Shown here piece after piece: positions 1 to 8,546 of a stretch of 64,000 bases of DNA. Origin of the DNA: Clostridiisalibacter paucivorans DSM 22131 (GTDB lineage Bacteria > Bacillota > Clostridia > Tissierellales > Clostridiisalibacteraceae). The stretch covers positions 62,001 to 126,000 of the forward strand of contig NZ_JHVL01000002.1 in assembly GCF_000620125.1 (NCBI RefSeq), read 5' to 3'. Positions within the stretch are counted from its first letter, which is position 1; every line of letters begins with the position of its first letter. The notes below the pieces were generated by a model. That model ran no database searches. It was not told the DNA's origin and saw only the letters and a program-made list of their open reading frames with translations. The position numbers and the translations under genes are program-made.

Positions 1-1
1 C

Positions 2-280
2 ATATATGAATCTTTAACTCCAGACATGAATAGAAAGATTGAATTCTTATATATAACAATAGAACCCGGTGATTCATCTACTAATGGCCTTGTTGCTCAT
101 GAAGGAGAAGAGTGTGGCATAGTAATTAAAGGTAGGCTACTTATTAAATCTGAAAAGGAAGATTATATTTTAGAAGAAGGAGACAGTATTTATCTTGATA
201 GTTCCATTGGACATAGATATGTAAATATAGGTGACGAGCCCTGTATATCTATATGGGCAATGACTCCACCCAGTTTTTAA
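2..280 (+). CDS. C-terminal cupin domain of a truncated transcriptional regulator
   Basis: The frame is open to the left window edge, so the 5' part of the gene is missing. The first internal ATG is at 26, but readable codons continue upstream to base 2. The visible part is a cupin_2 fold: an early EPGDSS, the HEGEECGIVIKG metal or ligand strand pair, the EEGDSIYLDSSIGHRY second cupin motif, and a short tail. This arrangement is typical of the C-terminal sensor half of XRE/HTH-cupin regulators (PuuR-like), whose N-terminal helix-turn-helix would lie outside the window. That a DNA-binding domain exists is inference. The ligand cannot be told. It ends at a bidirectional terminator shared with the convergent ATPase gene. 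Confidence 0.7.
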   Translation: MYESLTPDMNRKIEFLYITIEPGDSSTNGLVAHEGEECGIVIKGRLLIKSEKEDYILEEGDSIYLDSSIGHRYVNIGDEPCISIWAMTPPSF

Positions 281-314
281 AAAGACAGGAATATAATATT
301 ACCTGTCTTTTTTT
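278..314. terminator. Bidirectional rho-independent terminator
   Basis: The inverted repeat AAAAGACAGG / CCTGTCTTTT (about 280-289 with 302-311) has A and T runs on its two sides. It can therefore end both the plus-strand cupin gene and the converging minus-strand ATPase gene, whose last codons overlap its right arm. Confidence 0.8.
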
Positions 315-1411
315 TCGTATTGAACTATTTTACTTATAACTTCTTCTCTAACAGAGTCTAATGCAGTATAATTCATATTGGGTATATAGTACGACTCTAT
401 TTTGTCATGAACTTTCTTTGCTTTGTTTAAGTCTTTTAACGCAATATCTATAAGCTTTTTATACATCTCTTTATCTTCATCTATTTCTATTTTGTATTGA
501 TTTAATACCTTTTTATTTAAATATTCATTTAAAGAAATTTTTTTATTGTCAAAATCTTGGGCCTTAGAACTTTTTGTAAATGCTACAGACAACTCTTCAA
601 TAATTACAGTCTCTATTTTTTCGGGAATTAACGGACTATGATAAACTTCTACATTCAATCCTTTTTTAATAGCCTCATTGGCTAATATATTAAATAATGT
701 AGTTTTACCTGAACCTATATAACCATCTATATAATAAATTTCTTCTGAATCATTAATTATTGTTTCAGTATGCTCTACCAGACCATTGGGTGTATATCCA
801 CTTCCAAACAAATGTCTTTTTCTACCTAATGAACCCTTTTCATTTACATCACCAAATACCGCGTGTAAAAGTTTATCTGTAAGGTTATTTACTTTGACAA
901 AATCCATGCTATTATTCACTTTATATTCTATATCTTGTAGGATGTTCTTAGCGGAATCAAGGTATTTGTATGCCCTTTTATAGTATTCTTTATTTTCTTT
1001 AATATACTTAACTATATCATTTTTATTCTCTACAATACTTTTTTCTTCCCAATATCTTCCTAGATTTATTATCTCATCTATTGCTCCAGGATATTTAGGA
1101 TCTATCATATGGGGACTTGTGCCATCTATTATTGCAACCTTTAGAGGTTTTATAACTATACCATCAATACTATTGTTGTCAGAAGAACAATGATGATATT
1201 CTAAATCATATCCCCTATCAAGCATATCTTTGGCTATATTCTTCATGAAAGTAGATTTTCCTGTACCAGGACCACCCTTTAAAATGAATACTCTATTGGC
1301 ATCTTCCCCTATAATATAATCATAATACGAAAAAAAACCCTTTGACGTATTTGCTCCTGGAAATACTCTTTTTATCTTTCCATCCACATCTTTTACCTCC
1401 TTTTTAAGCAT
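299..1411 (-). CDS. Tandem P-loop ATPase of the PRK06851 type, function unknown
   Basis: This 370-residue soluble protein has two Walker A motifs: GGPGTGKST at residues 46-54 and GYIGSGKTT at 230-238. VAIIDGTSPH (about 92-101) looks like the Walker B strand of the first half. No membrane segment or signal peptide is visible. The two halves suggest an internal duplication of an NTPase domain, with a long charged helical stretch (120-180) between them. I associate it with the PRK06851 family of uncharacterised Firmicutes ATPases. It has its own Shine-Dalgarno site (AGGAGG-like, just before the ATG) and stands alone, converging on the cupin gene. Substrate and partner are unknown. Confidence 0.7.
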   Translation of the reverse strand: MLKKEVKDVDGKIKRVFPGANTSKGFFSYYDYIIGEDANRVFILKGGPGTGKSTFMKNIAKDMLDRGYDLEYHHCSSDNNSIDGIVIKPLKVAIIDGTSPHMIDPKYPGAIDEIINLGRYWEEKSIVENKNDIVKYIKENKEYYKRAYKYLDSAKNILQDIEYKVNNSMDFVKVNNLTDKLLHAVFGDVNEKGSLGRKRHLFGSGYTPNGLVEHTETIINDSEEIYYIDGYIGSGKTTLFNILANEAIKKGLNVEVYHSPLIPEKIETVIIEELSVAFTKSSKAQDFDNKKISLNEYLNKKVLNQYKIEIDEDKEMYKKLIDIALKDLNKAKKVHDKIESYYIPNMNYTALDSVREEVISKIVQYEKKDR

Positions 1412-1481
1412 ACAACTTTTAACAAAGTTTTACCCTATGCTTTACTTATAATTTATTTATTAAGAAGGTATTTTATGCATT

Positions 1482-1504
1482 AAAAAAGACCTTTTTAAGG
1501 TCTA
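1482..1504 (-). terminator. Rho-independent terminator of the pseudokinase-like gene
   Basis: The stem AGACCTT / AAGGTCT (1487-1493 with 1497-1503) is followed on the minus strand by six T. The stem overlaps the TAG stop codon at 1502-1504. Confidence 0.75.
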
Positions 1505-2899
1505 TTTTAAAACATCTACATCAAAATTATCGAACCATATATCACCATTAGCCCAATCAGTTAGATATATTTTTATGTAATCTGCCTTACCTATGTCTAA
1601 ATTTACACTATACAATGTCCACATAGACTCTGGCACATATATTTTTTTTATCTTTTGACTTACTAACTTATCTTTACTATATAATTTTATTAATACACTT
1701 GCTTCTTTTCCTTGTTTAGAATTTACCCAAAAAGATATATCCACATTTCTCCCTGCCAATGATTCAAAAAATTCATTGGTCAAATCTATACCTGCAATTA
1801 CATAATCTTTTTCAATATTTTCTCCATTGCTTACCTTTACAGAGGTATTTCCTTTATAATATTTAGTACCATCTAACTGTCCTAGATTTTCCCCCTCAGA
1901 TTTTTTGATTAATTTCTCATCATAGAAATTGTAAAGTCCTTCCATTTGACTTTGGCCAATTGCAACACCACTTTCAGATTCCAACTTTTCTTTATCTTCT
2001 ATAGAAAAAATTTCTCTATCTTTTTCCCTTTTTCCATCATTCTCTAGAGCTGTATCCTTATCTATCCGTGAGTTTATATTAAATTTATCAAATATATCAC
2101 CTGTTCCAAGTACAATAGCAGAAATTAATAATAACATGGTCAATATAATGAGACCAATTTTTTTCTTATTAACTCCTGTTCTTTCTTCATATTTAGTATA
2201 TAATTCAATTTTAACCTTTGAATCCTCTCTACTCTCCTCATATCTATTGTTCATAAATCTATATATCTGAGAACTATGAAAATCATCTATTAATTCTTCA
2301 TAATTAGAATATCCACTACTTAAACATTTTTTTAAAATCCTCTGTATATCAGGAGGAATAGAACTATCAAGTTCATCAGAATATAACTCTTCACCTGTAT
2401 AAATAACATTCATTAAATGTCCAACTTTTGTCAATACATCTGAAATCTTCATATATTCATAATCTTCTTGTATATTTAAAACACCCCTATTAACTATCTC
2501 ACCTTCTGAAATCAAAAAATTATTCGGAGATAATAGAGCACACATGAGATGCGGAGTTAAATATCTATGTTCCCATATTATATCAAAAACAAAAGAAGTA
2601 TACTCTATTTTTTTACTTAATAAAGACTCTTCTTTTTTTATATAATCTTTTAATCTAATACCTTCCTTATATTCAGATATAATATATACATACTCTTCAG
2701 TATCTTTAATCTCTAAAGCCAGGCCTTGATCTACTAATTTATCAATATTTACTGGGTCTAAAACTCTTTTTTCAGAAATAGCATTGACTATATAATATTT
2801 ACTAAAATCTTTATCTTTGCATAAAAGTATTTTCTGTATATCACTTTCCAATTCTAGATTTTCAACTATTAAATTACTAAATATATCATTAGTAGACAT
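1502..2899 (-). CDS. Membrane-anchored pseudokinase-like protein with a C-terminal carbohydrate-binding-like domain
   Basis: I place the start at the ATG at 2899, which has an AGGAAG ribosome site at good spacing, rather than at an ATG 27 bases upstream; this gives 465 residues. The cytoplasmic part (about 1-220) resembles a degenerate protein-kinase fold. A hinge-like SEYKEGIRLKDYI is followed by SPNNFLIS, which sits where active kinases have the HxDxxPxN catalytic loop, and by a C-lobe-like PPDIQRILKKCLS. The catalytic Asp, the VAIK-type Lys (YYIVNAI) and a DFG motif are not recognisable. One membrane helix (about 248-265) follows, then an acidic linker. The extracytoplasmic domain ends in GDIWFDNFDVDVL, a jelly-roll carbohydrate-binding-type ending. 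The kinase relationship is inferred from motif order only. Confidence 0.55.
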   Translation of the reverse strand: MSTNDIFSNLIVENLELESDIQKILLCKDKDFSKYYIVNAISEKRVLDPVNIDKLVDQGLALEIKDTEEYVYIISEYKEGIRLKDYIKKEESLLSKKIEYTSFVFDIIWEHRYLTPHLMCALLSPNNFLISEGEIVNRGVLNIQEDYEYMKISDVLTKVGHLMNVIYTGEELYSDELDSSIPPDIQRILKKCLSSGYSNYEELIDDFHSSQIYRFMNNRYEESREDSKVKIELYTKYEERTGVNKKKIGLIILTMLLLISAIVLGTGDIFDKFNINSRIDKDTALENDGKREKDREIFSIEDKEKLESESGVAIGQSQMEGLYNFYDEKLIKKSEGENLGQLDGTKYYKGNTSVKVSNGENIEKDYVIAGIDLTNEFFESLAGRNVDISFWVNSKQGKEASVLIKLYSKDKLVSQKIKKIYVPESMWTLYSVNLDIGKADYIKIYLTDWANGDIWFDNFDVDVLK

Positions 2900-3011
2900 A
2901 TATATCTTCCTTTCAAAAATTACCACAATTATATATTTTTAGACTGATTCTGTCATAAATATTCAACAACTATCTTATAAATTCCTTTATTTAAAATAGT
3001 TTTCTCCAAAA

Positions 3012-3320
3012 TCACTCATCTTTTATATCATAATCAACATCTTCTATTATTTTATCTTTTATTTCTTCATCTTTATTTTTTCTATATTTCTTCAATCTAT
3101 ATTCTTCTAAATCAGCAGACAATTTGCTCAATATATAAGTTATTAGTGCTACATCATCTATTATTCCAAGCCCTATTACAGGTTCGGGTATAAAATCAAT
3201 GGGACTTATAAAATATATTATACCTAATATCAATAATATCTTCTTCTTGAAAGGCACTTCTCCATCAAATAAATATTTAATTGCAGTAGGTATATTCCTT
3301 AACAATCTCATATAATTCAT
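3012..3320 (-). CDS. DUF1232 (YkvA-like) small membrane protein
   Basis: This 102-residue protein carries the DUF1232 signature. A basic patch (PFKKK) is followed by the hydrophobic ILGIIYFISPIDFIPE and then GLGIIDDVALITYIL, with the conserved SPxDxIPxxxxxxGxxDD arrangement at about residues 39-56. The C-terminus is highly charged. DUF1232 proteins are small membrane-associated proteins of unknown role. It starts at an ATG behind a weak ribosome site and lies alone between the pseudokinase gene and a hairpin that ends the UspA-like gene. Confidence 0.8.
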   Translation of the reverse strand: MNYMRLLRNIPTAIKYLFDGEVPFKKKILLILGIIYFISPIDFIPEPVIGLGIIDDVALITYILSKLSADLEEYRLKKYRKNKDEEIKDKIIEDVDYDIKDE

Positions 3321-3335
3321 CCCCTTATTATTTTA

Positions 3336-3384
3336 TAGAAAAGCACTTCCTTAGACGATATTATATTCTTCAGGAAGTGCTTTC
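3336..3384 (-). terminator. Hairpin terminator after the UspA-like gene
   Basis: The inverted repeat AAGCACTTCCT / AGGAAGTGCTT (3341-3351 with 3372-3382) is strong. The minus-strand T tract after it is short (TTCTATAAAA), so termination may be leaky. Confidence 0.6.
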
Positions 3385-3399
3385 AGCTTGTAAAAGCTA

Positions 3400-3780
3400 T
3401 TATACAATAATAAACTCCACATTATTCAATATTTTTTTTAGCTTAACTGCTAAGTTATGACTTTCTAAGTCTTCACCATTTGGGGATGCACCCATAACTA
3501 TATTTGTTATCTTCTTATTTTTAGCAAAATTTCCTATTGCTTTAATTACCTCTTTAGCCCTTATAACTGTCAAATCTGCTCCCGCTTTTTTGGATACTTG
3601 AAATAGATATTCAAGTGCTTCCCCATCATTTGATTTATTTAAAAATTTATCATTTTCACTAACCACATGAATTACATACAGTTTATCTTTAGGACTTTTC
3701 AAGTTATTATAACCATTTAATATTAGCCTTTCACAAGTTCGTTGTTGAGTCACACAAACCATTATATTCTTGTTTTGCAT
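3400..3780 (-). CDS. Universal-stress-protein-like domain protein
   Basis: This 126-residue protein has the alpha/beta order of the UspA fold: an N-terminal strand IMVCVTQQ, a helix, VIHVVSEN, a second strand DLTVIRAK, and NIVMGASPNGE near the end. In ATP-binding Usp proteins the last segment reads G-x2-G-x9-G-S/T; here that pattern is incomplete, so nucleotide binding is doubtful. A similar domain also occurs in the cytoplasmic part of KdpD. The ATG at 3780 has better spacing to the AAAGGGG ribosome site than the one at 3786. The gene is monocistronic and its role is unknown. Confidence 0.6.
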   Translation of the reverse strand: MQNKNIMVCVTQQRTCERLILNGYNNLKSPKDKLYVIHVVSENDKFLNKSNDGEALEYLFQVSKKAGADLTVIRAKEVIKAIGNFAKNKKITNIVMGASPNGEDLESHNLAVKLKKILNNVEFIIV

Positions 3781-3951
3781 ATACATATACCCCTTTCACT
3801 TTCCCTTGATGTACCCCTCACAATAGTAATTATAACAATGTATAGTACAAAGTTAAAGTATATTATAAAATCATTATTTGGGAATATGTTTAATGCTAGT
3901 ATATCAAATGGTTTAGTCCTTAAACAATCAATATTAATTTTTGTTAAAAAT

Positions 3952-5217
3952 TTAATATTGTTCTTGCATCGGTAAAATAGAACCTCCCTGTTGTATAGCT
4001 ATTATTTTGGAGTTCTGTCCCATTTCATTTAATCCATCCTCTATAGCATTTTCCAAAGAATCTTTTTTACAAAAAAATAATTCCTCTACTATTTTTTTAT
4101 TAAGGGATGTAACCATGTATACTTTTACTCTTTCAAGTATCCTCGCTATAGCAGCTGCCTTATGTCCACCCAATATAAATTCTTTCTTTAATCTATCGAT
4201 AAGATCCCTTGGTTCTGTGGCATTCTTTATCCATTCTTCAAAATGCTTTTCTCCATAACCTTCTCCACAATGGGCTACAAGTATAATTATCCCTCCATCC
4301 TTAACAGCATGACTTGCATTGTCCAATGCCTTTTGAGATTGATATATATTTAAATCTTTAGGATGTCCTCCAGGAGATACAATAACTATATCAGCCTTTT
4401 CTTTTATTTTAACACTGTATATATTATCTAAAAATTTACATCCTTTCCTATGTGCATCTATATAATCTCCAGCAAAGGCCTTTAATATATTTTTCTTTTC
4501 ATCAATTACCACATTTAATATAAAAGATATACCTAATTTTTTTCCTATTTCATCTATATCTTCCCTTACAGGATTGCCTTTAATAGCTCCTGATTTAGAA
4601 CCTGGCAAAAGTTGCAATTTGTGATTATTCTTTATGCTATCATAATTAGCAGCTCCAGGCATTATAGCCTTTGCCCCTCCTGAATAACCTGCAAAATAAT
4701 GATATTCAATATTTCCTGTGCATATTCTAATATCTGCATCCACAACCGATTTACATATATTTAATTTTGTCCCCCTCCTAGTCTCTCCACAATAAATATA
4801 TTCTTCACTATTACTGTCTATACAGCTTATTCTATTATATATGTCTTCACCTACTAGTATCTTTTGTTCCTCAGATGTATGAGACCTATGAATACCCATA
4901 CCAAATATAATCTTTATATCACTATCTTCAATACCCCTATCATTTAAGTAATTAATTAGAGGAGGTAATATCTTTTTAGTGGGTACAGGTCTTGTTATGT
5001 CACTTACCATTATAGCTACCCTCTGTCCAATTTTTATCACTTCATCCAATGATTTTATGCCTATTGGGTTATGTAATGCCCTCTCCACTTCTCTTATTTC
5101 GTCCGTATATGTTATATTTTCTTTTCTCGTATTAGCTTCTAATACGCCTTTAAAATTCTTTTCAGGAACATCTATGTCTATTTTTCCCTTACCATATTTT
5201 AATTCAAGCTTACCCAT
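3952..5217 (-). CDS. larA: Nickel-dependent lactate (2-hydroxyacid) racemase family protein, LarA-like
   Basis: This 421-residue protein matches LarA. It has DITRP at residues 73-77, GMGIHRSHT with His110, and EYHYFAGYSGGAKAIMPG with His173 and Lys183. These correspond to the histidines and the lysine that hold the nickel-pincer cofactor in Lactobacillus LarA. The reaction interconverts stereoisomers of a 2-hydroxyacid; the exact substrate differs among family members and cannot be told here. The cofactor-making genes larB, larC and larE are not in the window. The start is an ATG preceded by GGAG. An AT-rich inverted repeat (3929-3937 with 3952-3960) overlaps the stop but lacks a clear T tail. 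Confidence 0.85.
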   Translation of the reverse strand: MGKLELKYGKGKIDIDVPEKNFKGVLEANTRKENITYTDEIREVERALHNPIGIKSLDEVIKIGQRVAIMVSDITRPVPTKKILPPLINYLNDRGIEDSDIKIIFGMGIHRSHTSEEQKILVGEDIYNRISCIDSNSEEYIYCGETRRGTKLNICKSVVDADIRICTGNIEYHYFAGYSGGAKAIMPGAANYDSIKNNHKLQLLPGSKSGAIKGNPVREDIDEIGKKLGISFILNVVIDEKKNILKAFAGDYIDAHRKGCKFLDNIYSVKIKEKADIVIVSPGGHPKDLNIYQSQKALDNASHAVKDGGIIILVAHCGEGYGEKHFEEWIKNATEPRDLIDRLKKEFILGGHKAAAIARILERVKVYMVTSLNKKIVEELFFCKKDSLENAIEDGLNEMGQNSKIIAIQQGGSILPMQEQY

Positions 5218-5262
5218 ATCCCTTTTCTCCTTTCAAAACATAATACCCTTCTTAAATAGAAT

Positions 5263-5359
5263 AAGTTAGTAGCTAACGGTTAGTAGTTATTAGTTTAACG
5301 ATGAAAACCATAGAATTTTCACAATCAACTATGAACTACTAACTACCAACCACTAACTT
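5263..5359. repeat. Palindromic dispersed repeat, copy A (MITE-like)
   Basis: This 97-bp intergenic element starts AAGTTAGT and ends ACTAACTT, an 8-bp terminal inverted repeat. It is filled with TTAGTAGTTA-type motifs on the left and AACTACTAAC on the right. Its reverse complement aligns with copy B at about 8547-8632, including a core of 29 bp with 24 matches around CTATGG. It contains no reading frame. Confidence 0.7.
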
Positions 5360-5408
5360 GCTTTCACATCTAAGTCCTACAAAATAAAGAAAGGCATTAT
5401 AATCAAAT

Positions 5409-7013
5409 CTACAATCTTACAGCTTTAGCCCAAATTACATTCTCAACCTTAGTCAAAGCATCTAAAGTATCTTTTGAAACAATGTCGTCCACATTTAAAA
5501 GCATCAATGCTCTTTCTCCCGGTTTATTTCTTCCCACTTGCATTTTTGCTATGTTCACATTTTCTATAGCCAATGTAGTTCCTATTTTTCCTATTACACC
5601 TGGCACGTCAATGTTTTGCACAAAAATCATGAATTCACTAGGTTCTACATCTACTTCATATCCTTCTATTTCTACTATCTTACCTTCATTTTTTGATGAT
5701 AAATTACCTGATATAGTAAATGTCTTATTTTTTCCTCTAACTTTTACTGTTATTAATTGAGTATATCCATTAAATACATCCATCTTTTTATTTTCTTTTA
5801 ATGCAATCCCTCTTTGTTCTGCTAACATTTTAGCATTAACATAGTTTACATGTTCTCCAACAACTGGGCTCAATAGACCTTTAAGAAAGGCTATTGTTGC
5901 CATGTCTGTTTCCTGCCTTGCTACATTACCATAGTAACTTATTTCTACCTTTTCTACAGGATCATTATAAAGCTGATAATAAATACCTCCTAACTTATCC
6001 ATTAAATCAATATATGGTTTCGTTGTTATTAGCTCATCCCTGTTTAAAGTAGGTAAGTTAACAGCATTTGTTACAACTTCTCCTTTAAGTGCACTTATTA
6101 CTTGATTAGCTATGGTCACTCCTACGTTTTGTTGAGCTTCTAATGTACTTGCACCTATATGGGGAGTAACTATTACATTGTCATATTCATACAATGGGTT
6201 ATCGTAGCATGGTTCCACTTCATGCACATCTATACCTGCACTGGCTATTTTCCCATTTTTTATTCCTTTAAGTATAGCCTGCTCTGATATAATACCACCT
6301 CTTGCAGCATTAACAAGTCTTACTCCTTCCTTCATAATCTCTATTTCGTCTTCTCCTATCATTCCCATTGTTTCTTCAGTTCTAGGAGTATGTACAGAAA
6401 TAAAATCAGATTCTTTAATTAATTTATCTAATGCATCTTTCTTTTCCACATTAAATCTCTTGAATCTTTCATCCTGAATATATGGATCATATCCTATAAC
6501 TTTCATTCCAAATGATTGCATCCTTGTAGCAACTAGTGAACCTATTCTTCCTAACCCTACTATCCCTAAAACTTTTCCATATAATTCTGATCCCTTAAAT
6601 TTATTCCTTTCCCATTTACCTGATTTTATATATGTATTGGCTTGTGAAATATTCCTGGATTGAGCTATAAGCAAACCTATGGCCAACTCAGCAGCGGATA
6701 TAGTATTACTGTCAGGAGTATTAGCAACAACTACTCCTCTTTTTGTTGCTTCCTTTACTTCTATATTATCTATACCATTTCCAGCTCTTCCAACTACTTT
6801 TAAGTTCTCTGATGCATCAAAAAGTTCCCTATCTATTTTAGTCTTACTTCTAACAATTATGGCATCATAGTTTTTTATCTCTTTAAGTAATTCTGGTCTT
6901 TTCTCATCACTGCTCAATTCAAAGTCCACATGTACATCTGCTTCTTGTTTTAACATTTCTATACCTTCTTCGGCAATTCTTTCAGTTACTAATATTTTCC
7001 ATTGATTTCCCAT
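5409..7013 (-). CDS. serA: D-3-phosphoglycerate dehydrogenase
   Basis: The enzyme oxidises 3-phosphoglycerate to 3-phosphohydroxypyruvate with NAD+, the first step of serine synthesis. The 534-residue protein has the long (type I) layout: a substrate domain, the NAD domain with GLGRIG near residues 153-158, a catalytic Arg in NAARGG, HEVEP, and HIGAST with the catalytic His. An intervening ASB domain and a C-terminal ACT domain (about 460-534, PGVIGKIGTTLA) follow, the last being the usual serine feedback site. The ATG at 7013 has GGGGG at about 9 nt; a GTG one codon upstream is too close. No serC or serB is adjacent, and no T-box motif is visible in the 5' region. Confidence 0.95.
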   Translation of the reverse strand: MGNQWKILVTERIAEEGIEMLKQEADVHVDFELSSDEKRPELLKEIKNYDAIIVRSKTKIDRELFDASENLKVVGRAGNGIDNIEVKEATKRGVVVANTPDSNTISAAELAIGLLIAQSRNISQANTYIKSGKWERNKFKGSELYGKVLGIVGLGRIGSLVATRMQSFGMKVIGYDPYIQDERFKRFNVEKKDALDKLIKESDFISVHTPRTEETMGMIGEDEIEIMKEGVRLVNAARGGIISEQAILKGIKNGKIASAGIDVHEVEPCYDNPLYEYDNVIVTPHIGASTLEAQQNVGVTIANQVISALKGEVVTNAVNLPTLNRDELITTKPYIDLMDKLGGIYYQLYNDPVEKVEISYYGNVARQETDMATIAFLKGLLSPVVGEHVNYVNAKMLAEQRGIALKENKKMDVFNGYTQLITVKVRGKNKTFTISGNLSSKNEGKIVEIEGYEVDVEPSEFMIFVQNIDVPGVIGKIGTTLAIENVNIAKMQVGRNKPGERALMLLNVDDIVSKDTLDALTKVENVIWAKAVRL

Positions 7014-7099
7014 CACAATATTCCCCCTAATTCTGTTATTTATTATGTTATACGCTATATTTTAATTTTTTTTAACATACTATTACAAAACTTTAAAAT

Positions 7100-7128
7100 A
7101 TTATAGCATAACAAAATATTAAATACAA
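7100..7128 (-). promoter_or_regulatory. SigA-type promoter of serA
   Basis: On the minus strand TTGTAT (7123-7128) is followed by a 17-nt spacer and TATAAT (7100-7105), about 85 nt before the serA start codon. Confidence 0.7.
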
Positions 7129-7198
7129 CCTATGTACTCTGTAATTTTACTAAGCAATACTATTATTTAACAAACTAGGTATATTCATACCAATTCAA

Positions 7199-7258
7199 AT
7201 ATATAAAAATAAGTAGATATAAGACATTTTATCTTATATCTACTTATTTTTATATATT
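7199..7258 (-). terminator. Terminator of the selenocysteine tRNA gene
   Basis: The long AT-rich stem AAATAAGTAGATATAAGA with its complement (left arm about 7206-7223, right arm about 7231-7248) ends in a T-rich tail on the minus strand. It begins directly after the tRNA 3' CCA. Confidence 0.75.
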
Positions 7259-7355
7259 TGGCGGGAATATGTGGGAATCGAACCCACCCAGGACGCTCTT
7301 AACGCCCCGTAATGGTTTTGAAGACCACAGGACACACCAGCACCCATCTACTCCC
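7259..7355 (-). tRNA. selC: tRNA-Sec (anticodon TCA)
   Basis: The 97-nt gene folds as a bacterial selenocysteine tRNA. The anticodon stem and loop contain GGTCTTCAAAACC, giving anticodon TCA, which reads UGA. There is an extended variable arm, the T arm GTGGGTTCGATTCCCAC, an acceptor of about 8 bp starting GGGAG, and an encoded CCA. The long acceptor plus large variable arm separates it from a suppressor tRNA. It supplies the window's selA, selB and selD system and has its own promoter and terminator. Confidence 0.95.
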
Positions 7356-7381
7356 ATCATACAGACTATTTCTACCGATAT

Positions 7382-7409
7382 ATTATAGCATATATACAAA
7401 ATCTGTCAA
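7382..7409 (-). promoter_or_regulatory. Promoter of the selenocysteine tRNA
   Basis: The minus strand has a consensus TTGACA (7404-7409), a 16-nt spacer and TATAAT (7382-7387), placed about 30 nt before the mature tRNA 5' end. Confidence 0.85.
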
Positions 7410-7420
7410 GATAAAATAAG

Positions 7421-8074
7421 TTATAGATATTTACTACCTTCTTTTATGCTTAAGGGATGTAATTTATTGTTCTTAATAAAGTCTTTTACCCAAAATTTAT
7501 CTGTTTTTGAATATTCCCTTAAAGCCCATCCAATAGCTTTATTAATAAAAAACTCATCAGAATTAATATTGTTAAGGATAGCTGTACTAAGTAATTTTAA
7601 ATTGGTCTTTTCTTTATATCTCAATTGAACTAATATAGATGATCTTGAAAGCCAAATATCATTGCTTTCACTCCACTTTATGATAGTTTCTTCTATATAA
7701 TCAGGATACCTATCCAAAACATCAGCTGTTATTTTTGATGATAAAAAGTCTACAGTATCCCACCATGATCTATTTATTGTTAATTTCTCTATTTTATCAA
7801 TTTCAATATTTTTAATTTCTTTTTTCAAAGCTACTAGTATATCAACTGCCAGATATTGAAATTCTCTTTCTGGCAATTTCCAAAGCTTAAATATAAAATC
7901 CCAATCTATTTTTTTGATCCTTTTACATTGTTTTATATATCCCTTTTGTAAAACTAATCTTTCTGGCCTTTTTATCCCTAAAAACAGAAATTTATTTCTC
8001 ATATATTTTGCCATTTTCTTTGACTCAAATTCATTTCCATTATCATAAAATTTTTTTATAATTTCTTCACTCAT
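7421..8074 (-). CDS. DNA alkylation repair protein, AlkD-like HEAT-repeat glycosylase family
   Basis: This 217-residue, all-helical basic protein matches the DNA_alkylation family. It has LGIKRPERLVLQKGYIK near the start, WKLPEREFQYLAVDIL, the conserved NRSWWDTVDFLSSK segment, and NKAIGWALREYSK near the C-terminus. AlkD-type enzymes remove bulky or cationic alkylpurines by base excision, using HEAT-like repeats to hold the duplex; the WWDTVD region carries the catalytic Asp in characterised members. It is followed after 6 nt by, and probably co-transcribed with, the upstream SRPBCC-fold gene. Confidence 0.88.
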   Translation of the reverse strand: MSEEIIKKFYDNGNEFESKKMAKYMRNKFLFLGIKRPERLVLQKGYIKQCKRIKKIDWDFIFKLWKLPEREFQYLAVDILVALKKEIKNIEIDKIEKLTINRSWWDTVDFLSSKITADVLDRYPDYIEETIIKWSESNDIWLSRSSILVQLRYKEKTNLKLLSTAILNNINSDEFFINKAIGWALREYSKTDKFWVKDFIKNNKLHPLSIKEGSKYL

Positions 8075-8080
8075 AATTTA

Positions 8081-8506
8081 TTAATCTCCCAATTTATTTT
8101 TTAAGTCTACAATATAATTCTGTTGCATTTTCTTTAAATTTAAAAATAAATAAGACATAATCTTCATTATAGGATTTCTAATATATATCTTCTCTGTAAA
8201 AATAATTTTTGTCCCCCCAGTTTCTAAAGAAAAAAAAGTGCCTGTCCAAAATCCATAAAAAAATTTATTCTCCATTCGAAACTCATATTTTTCATACTTC
8301 TTCTTATTAGTTATAGTAAATTTAACAGCTTGTCCTTTATGATTATATTCAATAAAAGATTCCCCTTTATTAATAATCTCAACCCTTTCGATGTCACTAC
8401 GCCATTTATAATCTTCATTATTAGTAACTACATCCCAAATAGATTTTATGTCTGAATTAAAGTATGCTATAACTTCTGACACTCTCCATTTTCCCAAAAT
8501 ACACAC
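8081..8506 (-). CDS. SRPBCC/START-like hydrophobic-ligand-binding fold protein
   Basis: The protein has about 140 residues with the SRPBCC pattern. An N-terminal strand VIAYFNSDIKSIWDVVTNNEDYKWRSDIERVEII is followed by antiparallel strands and a long C-terminal helix (KIMSYLFLNLKKMQQNYIVDLKNKL). The family binds hydrophobic ligands or acts as polyketide cyclase-like proteins, and no specific function can be given. The start is uncertain: a GTG at 8506 or a TTG at 8497, the latter with GGGGG at better spacing. Its stop lies 6 nt from the AlkD-like start, so the two are probably one transcript. Confidence 0.6.
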   Translation of the reverse strand: MCILGKWRVSEVIAYFNSDIKSIWDVVTNNEDYKWRSDIERVEIINKGESFIEYNHKGQAVKFTITNKKKYEKYEFRMENKFFYGFWTGTFFSLETGGTKIIFTEKIYIRNPIMKIMSYLFLNLKKMQQNYIVDLKNKLGD

Positions 8507-8546
8507 CCCCGCAAAATATATGTATGATTTTATTATACATCAAATT

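Noticed and set aside
7017-7200. Possible T-box leader for serA
   Set aside because: No T-box sequence (TGGNACCGCG-like) or specifier hairpin can be seen on the minus strand.
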